DNA of 13,317 bases from Nitrososphaera sp. (GCA_025935445.1 JAICVG010000004.1:1-13317); one strand, 5' to 3'; counted from the first letter of the stretch, positions 6,217-12,322 are shown. Translations and numbers: made by a program. Notes: generated by a model from the letters alone, not told the origin.

Positions 6217-6501
6217 ATGAAAAAACGCAAGCTGGTACTTATCGTTGATGACAGCCCAGACTCCCTTAAGGCCATAAATTTTTTGAGGGAGAGGGATGTC
6301 GAATTTGTCGAATACGACATCAGAAAGTTTGCAGAGAGCTGCTGCGGTGACTTGCCGACAACAAAGGCACCTTCTGTATTTGCACCTGAAGGAGTATTCA
6401 AAGGACTAAGTGGAGTTAAAGAGTATATCACTTCAGTAACAGTAGCAACAGCCGACATCAAAAAGGCAATTCAAAGCGAGTCCGACAGCGCCTATTGGTA
6501 G
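6217..6501 (+). CDS. glutaredoxin/thioredoxin-fold protein lacking CxxC (94 aa)
   Basis: The 94-residue sequence follows a glutaredoxin plan: strand K-L-V-L-I-V, helix L-K-A-I-N-F-L-R-E-R, strand V-E-F-V-E-Y-D-I, a T-T-K-A-P-S-V-F segment with the likely cis-Pro at 52, then a G-V-F-K-G-L-S-G-V-K-E-Y-I strand-helix like the GG-x-x-D region. Where the active-site C-P-x-C should be, it reads S13-P-D-S16, so both catalytic Cys appear replaced by Ser. Instead a vicinal Cys42-Cys43 pair lies after the second strand. It therefore should not act as an ordinary dithiol glutaredoxin; a vicinal pair could bind metal or form a strained disulfide. The start is fixed by the strong Shine-Dalgarno. It is divergent from the Dps-like gene and followed by a T-rich terminator. 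The fold assignment is by eye and moderately secure. Confidence 0.6.
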   Translation: MKKRKLVLIVDDSPDSLKAINFLRERDVEFVEYDIRKFAESCCGDLPTTKAPSVFAPEGVFKGLSGVKEYITSVTVATADIKKAIQSESDSAYW

Positions 6502-6574
6502 CTATAGAAAGTACGTGAATGGGGAACGTGGCATTAGATGAGGCTCTGCGTAGCCATCAATCCACACCAACAAC

Positions 6575-6594
6575 ATTTTCTTTTTCTTTCTTTT
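6575..6594 (+). terminator. T-rich terminator after the glutaredoxin-like gene
   Basis: TTTTCTTTTTCTTTCTTTTA lies about 75 bases after the stop at 6501 and before the ilvC promoter. It has the pyrimidine T-run composition of archaeal terminators. Confidence 0.55.
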
Positions 6595-6623
6595 AAGATC
6601 AAGCAACAACTCCATCAGTAGAA

Positions 6624-6632
6624 TAATATAAT
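6624..6632 (+). promoter_or_regulatory. TATA box of ilvC
   Basis: AATATAATA is centred 26 bases before the A of ATG 6654. The spacing indicates a leaderless ilvC mRNA. Confidence 0.6.
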
Positions 6633-6653
6633 ACATGCCAGCGACAGAGTCTC

Positions 6654-7658
6654 ATGCCCGCCAAGAAATGGCTTGAAGACCAAGTATCGCTAGCTCCAAT
6701 AAAGAACCAGACGATCGCAGTTATTGGTTATGGCATTCAGGGGCGCGCTCAGGCGTCTAACATGGTCGATTCAGGACTCAGCGTAATAGTTGGCCTCAGG
6801 AAGGGAGGCAAAACATGGAAGCAAGCGGAGGCGGAATCTCACAAGGTTATGGAGGTTGCAGAAGCTGCCAAGTCAGCTGACATCATTCATATCCTAATCC
6901 CAGATATGGAACAGGCTGACACTTACACAAAAGAAATCGCCAAGCATGTTACAGAGGGCAAAGCGCTTAGCTTTTCTCACGGAGCAGCAATCCACTGGAA
7001 GTGGATAGTTCCGCCCAAAAATGTTGATGTAATAATGGTCGCCCCGAAGGGTCCGGGGCAGCGTGTTCGTGAGCTCTATCAGGAAGGATTTGGCACTCCA
7101 TCACTTGTCGCTATTTACCAAGATCATACTGGCAAAGCATGGGATCGGGTCCTTGCTATGGCAAAGGCAATAGGCAGTACGCGCCCCGGGGTTCTACAAA
7201 CTACGTTCAAGGAAGAGGTAGAGACTGATTGGTTTGGCGAACAGGTTGACCTCTGTGGCGGAGCCCATACAATGATGATGAACGCCTTTGAGACCCTTGT
7301 TGAGGCCGGCTACCAGCCAGAAGTCGCGTATTTTGAATGCCTTCATGAATTGAAGCTGATCGTTGACTTGGTGCAAAAATATGGCATTGCAGGGATGTAC
7401 AACCGAGTGAGTGAAACTGCAAGGTACGGCGGTCTTACTCGCGGGCCGTACGTCATGAACAACGAAACCAAAAAGAAGATGAAAGAAGTGCTCAAGAAGA
7501 TTCAGTCAGGTGACTTTGCTGAGGAATGGGTAAGCAAGTACAAGAAAGATGGCAAGAACTCATTTTCGCGCTATATGAAAGAAATAGAGAATCACCAAAT
7601 AGAAAAGGTGGGCAGGGAAATGCGAAGAATGATGTGGCCAGATGCGCCTGAAGTTTAA
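6654..7658 (+). CDS. ilvC: ketol-acid reductoisomerase (class I, 334 aa)
   Basis: Catalyses the second step of valine, leucine and isoleucine synthesis: Mg-dependent alkyl migration and NAD(P)H reduction of acetolactate or acetohydroxybutyrate. The N-terminal Rossmann domain has G-Y-G-I-Q-G (25-30) and the catalytic-region His109 in S-F-S-H-G. The C-terminal helical domain has the metal ligands Asp192 and Glu196 in E-T-D-W-F-G-E-Q, and Glu228 and Glu232 in Y-F-E-C-L-H-E-L, plus substrate-binding Ser253. About 330 residues is the normal class I length. The cofactor loop reads L-R-K-G-G-K-T-W (48-55): Arg49 and Thr54 with Lys50/Lys53 favour NADPH, since NADH-preferring forms usually have an acidic residue near the end of this loop. 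The gene stands alone, with a leaderless promoter and no ilvB/ilvN/leu neighbours in view. It converges on the MEDS gene at 7739. Confidence 0.95.
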   Translation: MPAKKWLEDQVSLAPIKNQTIAVIGYGIQGRAQASNMVDSGLSVIVGLRKGGKTWKQAEAESHKVMEVAEAAKSADIIHILIPDMEQADTYTKEIAKHVTEGKALSFSHGAAIHWKWIVPPKNVDVIMVAPKGPGQRVRELYQEGFGTPSLVAIYQDHTGKAWDRVLAMAKAIGSTRPGVLQTTFKEEVETDWFGEQVDLCGGAHTMMMNAFETLVEAGYQPEVAYFECLHELKLIVDLVQKYGIAGMYNRVSETARYGGLTRGPYVMNNETKKKMKEVLKKIQSGDFAEEWVSKYKKDGKNSFSRYMKEIENHQIEKVGREMRRMMWPDAPEV

Positions 7659-7692
7659 TCCAAATCCAATCTCTTTTCTATATTATGGAATC

Positions 7693-7720
7693 AAAAACTC
7701 TCTCCTCTCTCACTTGAGAG
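7693..7720 (-). terminator. hairpin plus T5 between convergent genes
   Basis: On the minus strand CTCTCA-AG-TGAGAG is followed by GAGAGAG and five T, a plausible terminator for the 7739-9336 operon. On the plus strand the pyrimidine-rich stretch 7668-7678 may end ilvC. Confidence 0.45.
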
Positions 7721-7738
7721 TGGTAGCAGGTATGTATT

Positions 7739-8347
7739 CTACTCTACCAAGATTGATTTGAAGTGGTAGTCAAAGAGCGTATACAGTTGAGTCTCGTTTA
7801 ATTTGTCAAAATCCTTTAAATGATAGCAACAAACAGTTTTCATCTTCTCTTCATATTTTTGTGGACACGATAGTTCATACTGCATTAGCTCTTCAATTTT
7901 CTCAAAACTGAAAAACGAGCCAAGATCTCCAAACCAGGTAACTCCCTGTCTACTTTCCTTTTTTACACGGGAGAGGAGACTCATGGCAAGCTTCCATAAG
8001 CCGTGGGAGTCTACATCCTGATATCCTTTTTGAGCATCAATAATAAAGAGCGTCCCTTGATTCAGATATCTCTCAACATCAACACCACTTAATCGCAGGG
8101 TGTTCTTTACATCATCTATAGCATCATATTGACTTCCTATTACGACGATTTCATTTTCTGGTAGCAAAGCCCTTGAGTATTGGCTATAAATTTCACGAAA
8201 TGCTCTCAAGTCATTGTAGATTAGTAGATTGTGATCCCCTGGCTCAAGCAGTTTTTTCTCTACCATCATATCAGCTATTTCTTGAGAGCTTCCGTTCACC
8301 ATTTTCTGGCTACTGTGATGAACACGGTTCCCTTGCTTCATTTTCAT
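7739..8347 (-). CDS. stand-alone MEDS-domain (DcmR-like sensory) protein, 202 aa
   Basis: The protein fits the MEDS family, a RecA/KaiC-related sensory domain of archaea and methylotrophs: G-D-H-N-L-L-I-Y-N-D near residue 37, a hydrophobic strand E-I-V-V-I-G, G-T-L-F-I-I-D-A-Q-K-G-Y, then W-F-G-D-L-G-S-F-F, and a C-terminal V-C-C-Y-H-L-K-D-F strand. No Walker A motif is visible, so ATP binding cannot be claimed. Its ATG overlaps the stop of the upstream response-regulator gene (ATGA at 8344-8347), so the two are translationally coupled and likely act together, for example through heterodimerisation of their MEDS domains. No DNA-binding domain or membrane segment is present. The N-terminal 35 residues are polar and probably flexible. 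What ligand or partner it senses is unknown. The family call is by pattern and moderately strong. Confidence 0.65.
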   Translation of the reverse strand: MKMKQGNRVHHSSQKMVNGSSQEIADMMVEKKLLEPGDHNLLIYNDLRAFREIYSQYSRALLPENEIVVIGSQYDAIDDVKNTLRLSGVDVERYLNQGTLFIIDAQKGYQDVDSHGLWKLAMSLLSRVKKESRQGVTWFGDLGSFFSFEKIEELMQYELSCPQKYEEKMKTVCCYHLKDFDKLNETQLYTLFDYHFKSILVE

Positions 8348-9336
8348 ATGGTTCCTGCTCCTACCATCATCATCCTATTATGATGTTGTTGTATAACCGT
8401 CATGGCAGGATTATCAAGTTGCTTAATGTTATCTTCAGAGTAAGCACACAGCAACGTAATCGGTAAATCAAATTGCTTTTCTAATGATGATTCCCAAGCT
8501 ACAAGATGTGGTATCATGCCTGTGTCGAAGAATGGGTTCATATCTACAACAGATCTGAAACCTTTTCTTCCCCAGTCAATAGATTTCCGCACCATCTTCT
8601 CCATCATGGTCTTGCTTCTCCTAATGTCAAATTTGCCATCTATTAGATGCCATTCAGGAAATGTCATGAGCGTAATCCTTCCGTTCGCTTCTAAATTCTT
8701 CTCATCTATATTCAATTCTTTGGCGATTTTCTCACGGATTCTGTCTTTCGGCAGTTGGTCAGTCACTAGTAATATGTCTTCATCCATTTCCAATAAGCCT
8801 ACCTTCAAAAACTGCAATGATTGTTCAATCAATTCCTTGGAGGTTTCAAAAGCAACAAGGAAATGCTCTCCTCTGCGGGCTCTTGCTATTGCAGATGTTC
8901 TCAAAATAGGTGTTATTTTCCTTAGCAGGTGGTTGAGTGATACTGGCTTTTTGATGATGGTTTTTACTTCGCTCATAGAAGGAAACACTAATTTGAACTC
9001 GTCCGGATGTATTTCAAAAGCAGAGAGGAAACAGGTAGTAATTGCAGGGTCAAGCTTTTTCATTGCTCGGTAGAGCTGAAAGCCACTCAAACCCGGCATC
9101 CTGATATCGAGAATTGTTAGGTCATAGGTGCTTGGCTTGAAAGAATCAAGCACTTCTTGTGAAGAGCTGTAAGCATCTACATGAAAGCCATTAATATCTA
9201 ACCCGCGCTTGAGCACATGGAGAATGTCTAAGTCGTCGTCGACTAAAAGTATTCTATATTGTTGTTTCATAGGGCTAGTGGCTTTGCTGCGTGACGACGA
9301 GGAAGATTTCAACTTATTATCTCTATATCCACGCAT
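8344..9336 (-). CDS. response regulator with REC and MEDS domains (330 aa)
   Basis: Residues 27-145 form a CheY-like receiver: acidic pocket D33-D34-D35, phospho-acceptor Asp77 in L-T-I-L-D-I-R-M-P-G, switch Ser105 and Lys130-Pro131. Residues about 155-310 form a MEDS-type domain beginning G-E-H-F-L-V-A-F and including I-L-L-V-T-D, a long central G-R-I-T-L-M-T-F-P-E-W block and P-I-T-L-L-C-A-Y. There is no helix-turn-helix, so output is probably through protein contact, possibly with the co-encoded MEDS protein. The N-terminus has a Ser-rich 22-residue extension before M-K-Q-Q-Y-R-I-L-L-V; ATG 9336 is favoured over Met23 (9270) because an AAAATAAATA element is centred about 26 bases upstream, the leaderless spacing. 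No histidine kinase is in view; the cognate kinase must be elsewhere. REC is secure, MEDS likely. Confidence 0.8.
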   Translation of the reverse strand: MRGYRDNKLKSSSSSRSKATSPMKQQYRILLVDDDLDILHVLKRGLDINGFHVDAYSSSQEVLDSFKPSTYDLTILDIRMPGLSGFQLYRAMKKLDPAITTCFLSAFEIHPDEFKLVFPSMSEVKTIIKKPVSLNHLLRKITPILRTSAIARARRGEHFLVAFETSKELIEQSLQFLKVGLLEMDEDILLVTDQLPKDRIREKIAKELNIDEKNLEANGRITLMTFPEWHLIDGKFDIRRSKTMMEKMVRKSIDWGRKGFRSVVDMNPFFDTGMIPHLVAWESSLEKQFDLPITLLCAYSEDNIKQLDNPAMTVIQQHHNRMMMVGAGTI

Positions 9337-9357
9337 GGGATTACTTACAATTATTAG

Positions 9358-9367
9358 TATTTATTTT
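9358..9367 (-). promoter_or_regulatory. TATA box of the REC-MEDS operon
   Basis: On the minus strand, AAAATAAATA is centred about 26 bases before ATG 9336. It predicts a leaderless operon transcript and supports the longer N-terminus. Confidence 0.5.
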
Positions 9368-9397
9368 GATATGAACAGACTCTAATGCCCATTCTAG

Positions 9398-9425
9398 CCA
9401 TTTCTATGAGCTTTGATAGAAATGG
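9398..9425. promoter_or_regulatory. 10-bp perfect inverted repeat upstream of the REC-MEDS operon
   Basis: CCATTTCTAT (9398-9407) and ATAGAAATGG (9416-9425) are exact reverse complements separated by 8 bases; CTAG flanks both arms (9394-9397 and 9428-9431). It lies 60-90 bases upstream of the operon start, just beyond the TATA box, so it could be an activator or repressor site or, if transcribed, a hairpin. Confidence 0.5.
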
Positions 9426-9537
9426 AACTAGGAAAATACATTATTGCGTCATCACCTCTCGCTTCAGCACTAGCCCGGGGTAGTTATTGTACTAGCTCCA
9501 TCATCAGTAGCAGAGGATTGGATGGCGGCATTACTAG

Positions 9538-9615
9538 ATGGGCAGAAAAATACCATCATTTAGGATTGCACTTGAGCTAGAAGAGCGTGACTGGAAGCAC
9601 AACCAAAAAAACTGA
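9538..9615 (+). pseudogene. fragment resembling the N-terminus of a small archaeal protein family (25 codons)
   Basis: ATG 9538 reads M-G-R-K-I-P-S-F-R-I-A-L-E-L-E-E-R-D-W-K and stops after 25 residues. This resembles, from memory, the start of small archaeal proteins that begin MGR-x-P-S-F-R-x-A-L-E and carry on with a W-K-x-F-R-x-A-L segment. After D-W-K the frame diverges into H-N-Q-K-N and stop, and neither other frame restores that segment, so it looks like a truncated remnant. There is no TATA box at leaderless spacing. It could also be a chance frame. Confidence 0.3.
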
Positions 9616-9963
9616 AATAACAGGGCACCTACATGTGAGCTACTATTATGGTAAAAATTGCTGAGATGGACGAAAAAGTAACACCTATTGTTATCTTCAC
9701 AATGTAAAAATGTTATTACCCGACGGCTCTAGCTCATCACACTAGAGAGAGGCAAGAGGTATCTCATGGAGAATGCCCATAGCTTGGGAATCAGCTAAGT
9801 CTTTATTATAAGAGGAAGCAGAAGAATCAAGTAATAGAACAAAAAAATTAGTACAAACGACTACAATATTTCGTAACCTATAGCACATGAGTGGTGTACG
9901 AATTCGAGAAAGTTATTGTAATAATAACGCAGTTATCATACCTTAATCATAGAGTCTAAACGA

Positions 9964-10003
9964 CCAAAAGAAAGAAAAAAGAAGAAAGATGTAGAAAAAG
10001 AGA
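9964..10003 (-). terminator. T-rich terminator of the mutase small subunit gene
   Basis: On the minus strand, CTTTTTC, CTTCTTTTTTC and TTTCTTTTGG runs occur 25-65 bases after the stop codon. This is the T-rich composition expected of an archaeal terminator. Confidence 0.55.
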
Positions 10004-10027
10004 GATATGTATATAGAGACTTATTTC

Positions 10028-10453
10028 TTACGCTTCTTTAATCTTTTCATTGATGTGGTTAATAATGACTCGCAGCGGGGTACCTGGCCCAAAATTGCCG
10101 GTTACTCCCTGCACTTCCAGCTCTTTTCTATCGCTTTCAGGTATTATGCCGCCTCCAACGACTAGAATGTCTCCTGCACCCTTCTCTTTAAGAAGTCTAG
10201 CCACTTTTGGAAACAAGGTCAAGTGAGCACCGTTTAGCAGGCTCATTGCCACCACGTCGACGTCTTCATCTATAGCCATGTTGGCGATCTGTTCTGGTGT
10301 ACAGAACAACCCAGAATAAATGACCTCCATGCCAGCGTCACGAAAAGCCCTGCATATTACTAGGGCTCCCCGGTCGTGTCCATCTAGTCCAAGCTTGCAC
10401 ACAAGAACTCGTATTGGCCTTTTTTGCTGTTGCTGAGCCGACATTATTATCAT
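10028..10453 (-). CDS. mcmB: methylmalonyl-CoA mutase, B12-binding small subunit (141 aa)
   Basis: Binds adenosylcobalamin for methylmalonyl-CoA mutase, which interconverts (R)-methylmalonyl-CoA and succinyl-CoA; in ammonia-oxidising archaea this is a step of the 3-hydroxypropionate/4-hydroxybutyrate CO2-fixation cycle. The domain shows Asp24-x-His26-x-x-Gly29 in K-L-G-L-D-G-H-D-R-G, where His26 would be the lower cobalt ligand, then S-L-L-N-G-A-H (71-77) and V-V-G-G-G-I-I-P (98-105), the other two B12-domain signatures. The length is typical of a free-standing archaeal B12 subunit. M1 (10453) and M4 (10444) are both possible; M-S-A-Q-Q-Q-Q from M4 looks more usual. A TTTTTTAA element (10471-10478) sits about 20-30 bases upstream of either. 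It is on the opposite strand from meaB and the large subunit, about 940 bases away. Confidence 0.93.
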   Translation of the reverse strand: MIIMSAQQQQKRPIRVLVCKLGLDGHDRGALVICRAFRDAGMEVIYSGLFCTPEQIANMAIDEDVDVVAMSLLNGAHLTLFPKVARLLKEKGAGDILVVGGGIIPESDRKELEVQGVTGNFGPGTPLRVIINHINEKIKEA

Positions 10454-10470
10454 GAAATTGGCCTTTCTGC

Positions 10471-10485
10471 TTAAAAAATTTTATT
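10471..10485 (-). promoter_or_regulatory. TATA-like promoter element of the mutase small subunit gene
   Basis: ATAAAATTTTTTAA on the minus strand, 18-32 bases before ATG 10453. The spacing is compatible with a leaderless or nearly leaderless transcript. Confidence 0.4.
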
Positions 10486-10785
10486 CAATTTCAGCACAAA
10501 TGGTAAGACAAGGATGATGATGTTTTTATCAACACCTAAACATGCGATGAAAACTTGGCCTTTTCATGCTCTTCCCGCATGTCCCTTTCTTTCTCAGGAC
10601 TATGTCTTATATTGCATCTACCTAAGCCCCAGAAAATGAAACTATATTGTCAGCCTCGTGTGATTATCGTGGCATGTACATTTCAATCGATTGTTCCTTT
10701 GAATAAGCGTTCCAACAGAAATGGCAGGTTACTCGCTGTGTCTCTTCTCTCATATTCTGCCAGGAGTAGGAACACGATGTTACCG

Positions 10786-10824
10786 TCATCGTCGTCATCA
10801 TCATCATCATCTTCTTCTTCTTCT
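10786..10824. repeat. TCN trinucleotide microsatellite (13 units)
   Basis: TCA/TCG/TCT units run without interruption for 39 bases. A second TCN tract occurs at 10905-10934 inside the next gene, where it encodes a Ser run. Both tracts are on the plus strand about 80 bases apart. Confidence 0.7.
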
Positions 10825-10870
10825 CCTATATTGTTGTAGCAGTTCTTTTATCATGTAAAGTAATGAATTC

Positions 10871-10877
10871 ATAAATA
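10871..10877 (+). promoter_or_regulatory. TATA box of the 61-aa gene
   Basis: ATAAATA is centred 28 bases before ATG 10902, predicting a leaderless transcript. There is no Shine-Dalgarno. Confidence 0.5.
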
Positions 10878-10901
10878 CAAAAAACAAACATAGTATCTTG
10901 T

Positions 10902-11087
10902 ATGTCCTCGTCACAATCATCATCATCATCGTCACCAGAAGTCGAGGAGCTGAGGACAAGGGCTGTTAGAGAGCAGGTCGACCTTTACAGGCAGCTTAGG
11001 GAACAGCTCATCAATGAAGTCGAGAGGTATCAAAGAGAAGGCAATCACAAGCTTGCCAGCATTATCTCTGAATCGCTCAGAGAATAA
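10902..11087 (+). CDS. small Ser-rich/coiled-coil hypothetical protein (61 aa)
   Basis: ATG 10902 opens a 61-codon frame ending TAA 11085-11087. Residues 1-11 are Ser-rich, encoded by a TCN repeat; residues 12-61 form one strongly amphipathic, charged helix (E-V-E-E-L-R, then R-E-Q-V-D-L-Y-R-Q-L-R-E-Q-L and E-V-E-R-Y-Q-R-E-G) with a short turn at E-G-N-H before a final helix. This should be a coiled coil or a helical adaptor. A TATA box at leaderless spacing supports the start. It sits between the two mutase operons: divergent from the B12 subunit gene and upstream of meaB on the same strand, about 300 bases away. A link with the mutase is only positional. I do not recognise the family, but the helix pattern and promoter make it likely real. 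Confidence 0.6.
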   Translation: MSSSQSSSSSSPEVEELRTRAVREQVDLYRQLREQLINEVERYQREGNHKLASIISESLRE

Positions 11088-11223
11088 TAAAAATTCGAGT
11101 ATTTAGCAGTCGACAGATAGTCTTTCCTCCCTATGAAGGAAATGTATTAGGGCTGGATATATCGACTATATTCATTATCGTCTATCCTGCCAGTGGTTAT
11201 AGTGGTGGAATATTAGCTCCTTA

Positions 11224-11257
11224 CATATGTCGTCGGCGACCTATCGCCAAGCATATG
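11224..11257. repeat. nested inverted repeat with CATATG arms
   Basis: CATATG at 11224-11229 and 11252-11257 flanks GGCGA (11235-11239), a 4-base loop and TCGCC (11244-11248). As RNA the inner part could fold to a tetraloop hairpin. As DNA it could be a two-site operator. It lies about 135-165 bases before meaB. Confidence 0.4.
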
Positions 11258-11362
11258 ATTCTGGAGGCCTATATCCGTAGTCTGCTCAGCTCTCCTCAAG
11301 AACCTGTATAGTTCGAGAAAAAGAATAAAGTTCCAACCTAACTCGATCCTAAAGAACTAATA

Positions 11363-11370
11363 TTATATAT
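11363..11370 (+). promoter_or_regulatory. TATA box of the meaB-mcmA operon
   Basis: TTATATAT is centred about 25 bases before GTG 11391. It supports that GTG as a leaderless start and suggests that meaB and the mutase large subunit share this promoter. Confidence 0.55.
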
Positions 11371-11390
11371 ACAGACTATAACATGCTGGT

Positions 11391-12314
11391 GTGCTTCCTA
11401 TAGTAAAGGGTTTGCTTGCAGGCGAGCGACGCGCCCTTGCAAGGGCAATATCAATTGTCGACAACGACGAACCCGAGTCTCGCGAAATCATAAAGCAGAT
11501 TTTCAGCAAGACAGGCAATATAAGGACAGTGGGTTTTACAGGTCCTGGTGGGGCCGGTAAAAGCTCTCTTGTTGGCAAGCTAATACCTGAATGCGAGGCG
11601 CTTGGCTACAAGGTTGCAGTGCTTGCAGTCGATCCCACAAGCCCCATAACTGGTGGCGCTATACTGGGAGACAGGGTCAGAATGCAGGGCAACCTTGGCA
11701 ATCAAAAAGTGTTCATGCGAAGTATGGCATCAAGGGGAGCTATGGGAGGTGTTTCCAAATCGCTCAGAAATGCGATCAGAATACTTGATGTCGCCGGCTA
11801 CAATATTGTGCTTATTGAAAGCGTCGGTGCAGGCCAGCTTGAGGTTGAAATTTCTAAAGTCGTCGATCTTACAGTAGTTCTATTCTCGCCGCACACAGGA
11901 GACAACGTGCAGGCCGTAAAAGCTGGGCTCACCGAAATAGGTGACATTTACGTTGTAAATAAGGCAGATCTAGAAGGTGCTACTAGCCTCTATCAAACAG
12001 TACTTGACCTGATTGGCGATACTGATAGAAAACCAGCCGTTCTTAAGACGTCTGTCAAGACAGGAGAGAGTATTGGGGAATTAGCCAAGAGTATTGATAA
12101 ATTACTAAAAGAAAAAAGCATTAATTATAAAGAACGCGAGAGAAAGATGCTGGAGGATGAGTTAACAGACATGATTTTAAATATCTTGGAGAAAAAGGTT
12201 TCCTCTATGCTTGCTCAGGAAAGAAAATATTCAGAGTTTATCGACAGGCTGGTTAGAAAGGAGATCGACCCTTACGTGGCTGCTGAAGAATTGGCCGGGA
12301 CTCTCTTTGGGTGA
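11391..12314 (+). CDS. meaB: MeaB/ArgK-type GTPase, methylmalonyl-CoA mutase chaperone (307 aa)
   Basis: A SIMIBI-class GTPase that guards the mutase, gating cofactor loading and removing damaged B12. Motifs: an N-terminal helix [14 protein letters not shown] characteristic of MeaB; Walker A G-P-G-G-A-G-K57-S58; [20 protein letters not shown], the conserved MeaB switch block; E-S-V-G-A-G-Q (143-149) as G3; and N-K-A-D (190-193) giving guanine specificity. The C-terminal helices about 240-307 match the dimerisation arm. Length is normal. Start is GTG 11391, placed about 25 bases after a TATA box; the nearby ATG 11383 is out of frame. The stop is 8 bases before the start of the mutase large subunit, so the two are co-transcribed. 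Older annotations of this family as an arginine/ornithine transport kinase (ArgK) are not supported here by context. Confidence 0.95.
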   Translation: MLPIVKGLLAGERRALARAISIVDNDEPESREIIKQIFSKTGNIRTVGFTGPGGAGKSSLVGKLIPECEALGYKVAVLAVDPTSPITGGAILGDRVRMQGNLGNQKVFMRSMASRGAMGGVSKSLRNAIRILDVAGYNIVLIESVGAGQLEVEISKVVDLTVVLFSPHTGDNVQAVKAGLTEIGDIYVVNKADLEGATSLYQTVLDLIGDTDRKPAVLKTSVKTGESIGELAKSIDKLLKEKSINYKERERKMLEDELTDMILNILEKKVSSMLAQERKYSEFIDRLVRKEIDPYVAAEELAGTLFG

Positions 12315-12322
12315 TAAGAAAG

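Larger units (their letters stand above)
9432..10027. other. gene-free stretch between the REC-MEDS operon and the mutase small subunit gene
   Basis: Apart from the 25-codon fragment at 9538, no credible gene or RNA was seen on either strand. GTTATT-GTAAT-AATAAC (9912-9928) is a short inverted repeat. The right end, 9964-10003, is T-rich on the minus strand. Confidence 0.45.
10454..10901. other. stretch without a convincing gene
   Basis: A plus-strand frame here ends in a run of 13 Ser from a TCN microsatellite, and a minus-strand frame of 48 codons (10664-10810) starts with five Met from the same repeat and includes T-C-H-F-C. Neither has family features. The two promoters of the flanking divergent genes lie at its ends. 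Confidence 0.4.
11088..11390. other. intergenic region with compound inverted repeat
   Basis: No gene was recognised. TTTCCT (11123-11128) can pair with AGGAAA (11137-11142). A compound dyad lies at 11224-11257. The meaB TATA box is at 11363-11370. Confidence 0.4.

Noticed and set aside
6138..6461. 107-codon minus-strand frame
   Set aside because: It is antisense to the glutaredoxin-like gene, which has a strong Shine-Dalgarno and fold features; the antisense product has none.
8516..9073. 185-codon plus-strand frame
   Set aside because: It is antisense to the response regulator, whose REC motifs are unmistakable.
10664..10810. 48-codon minus-strand frame with five starting Met and T-C-H-F-C
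   Set aside because: The Met run comes from the microsatellite and only one CxxC pair is present. A GGAG precedes it at about 12 bases, so it cannot be fully excluded, but nothing else supports it.
10555..10839. 94-codon plus-strand frame ending in a Ser run
   Set aside because: Starts at an unsupported TTG, has no motif, and its length depends on the TCN microsatellite. No promoter at suitable spacing was found.
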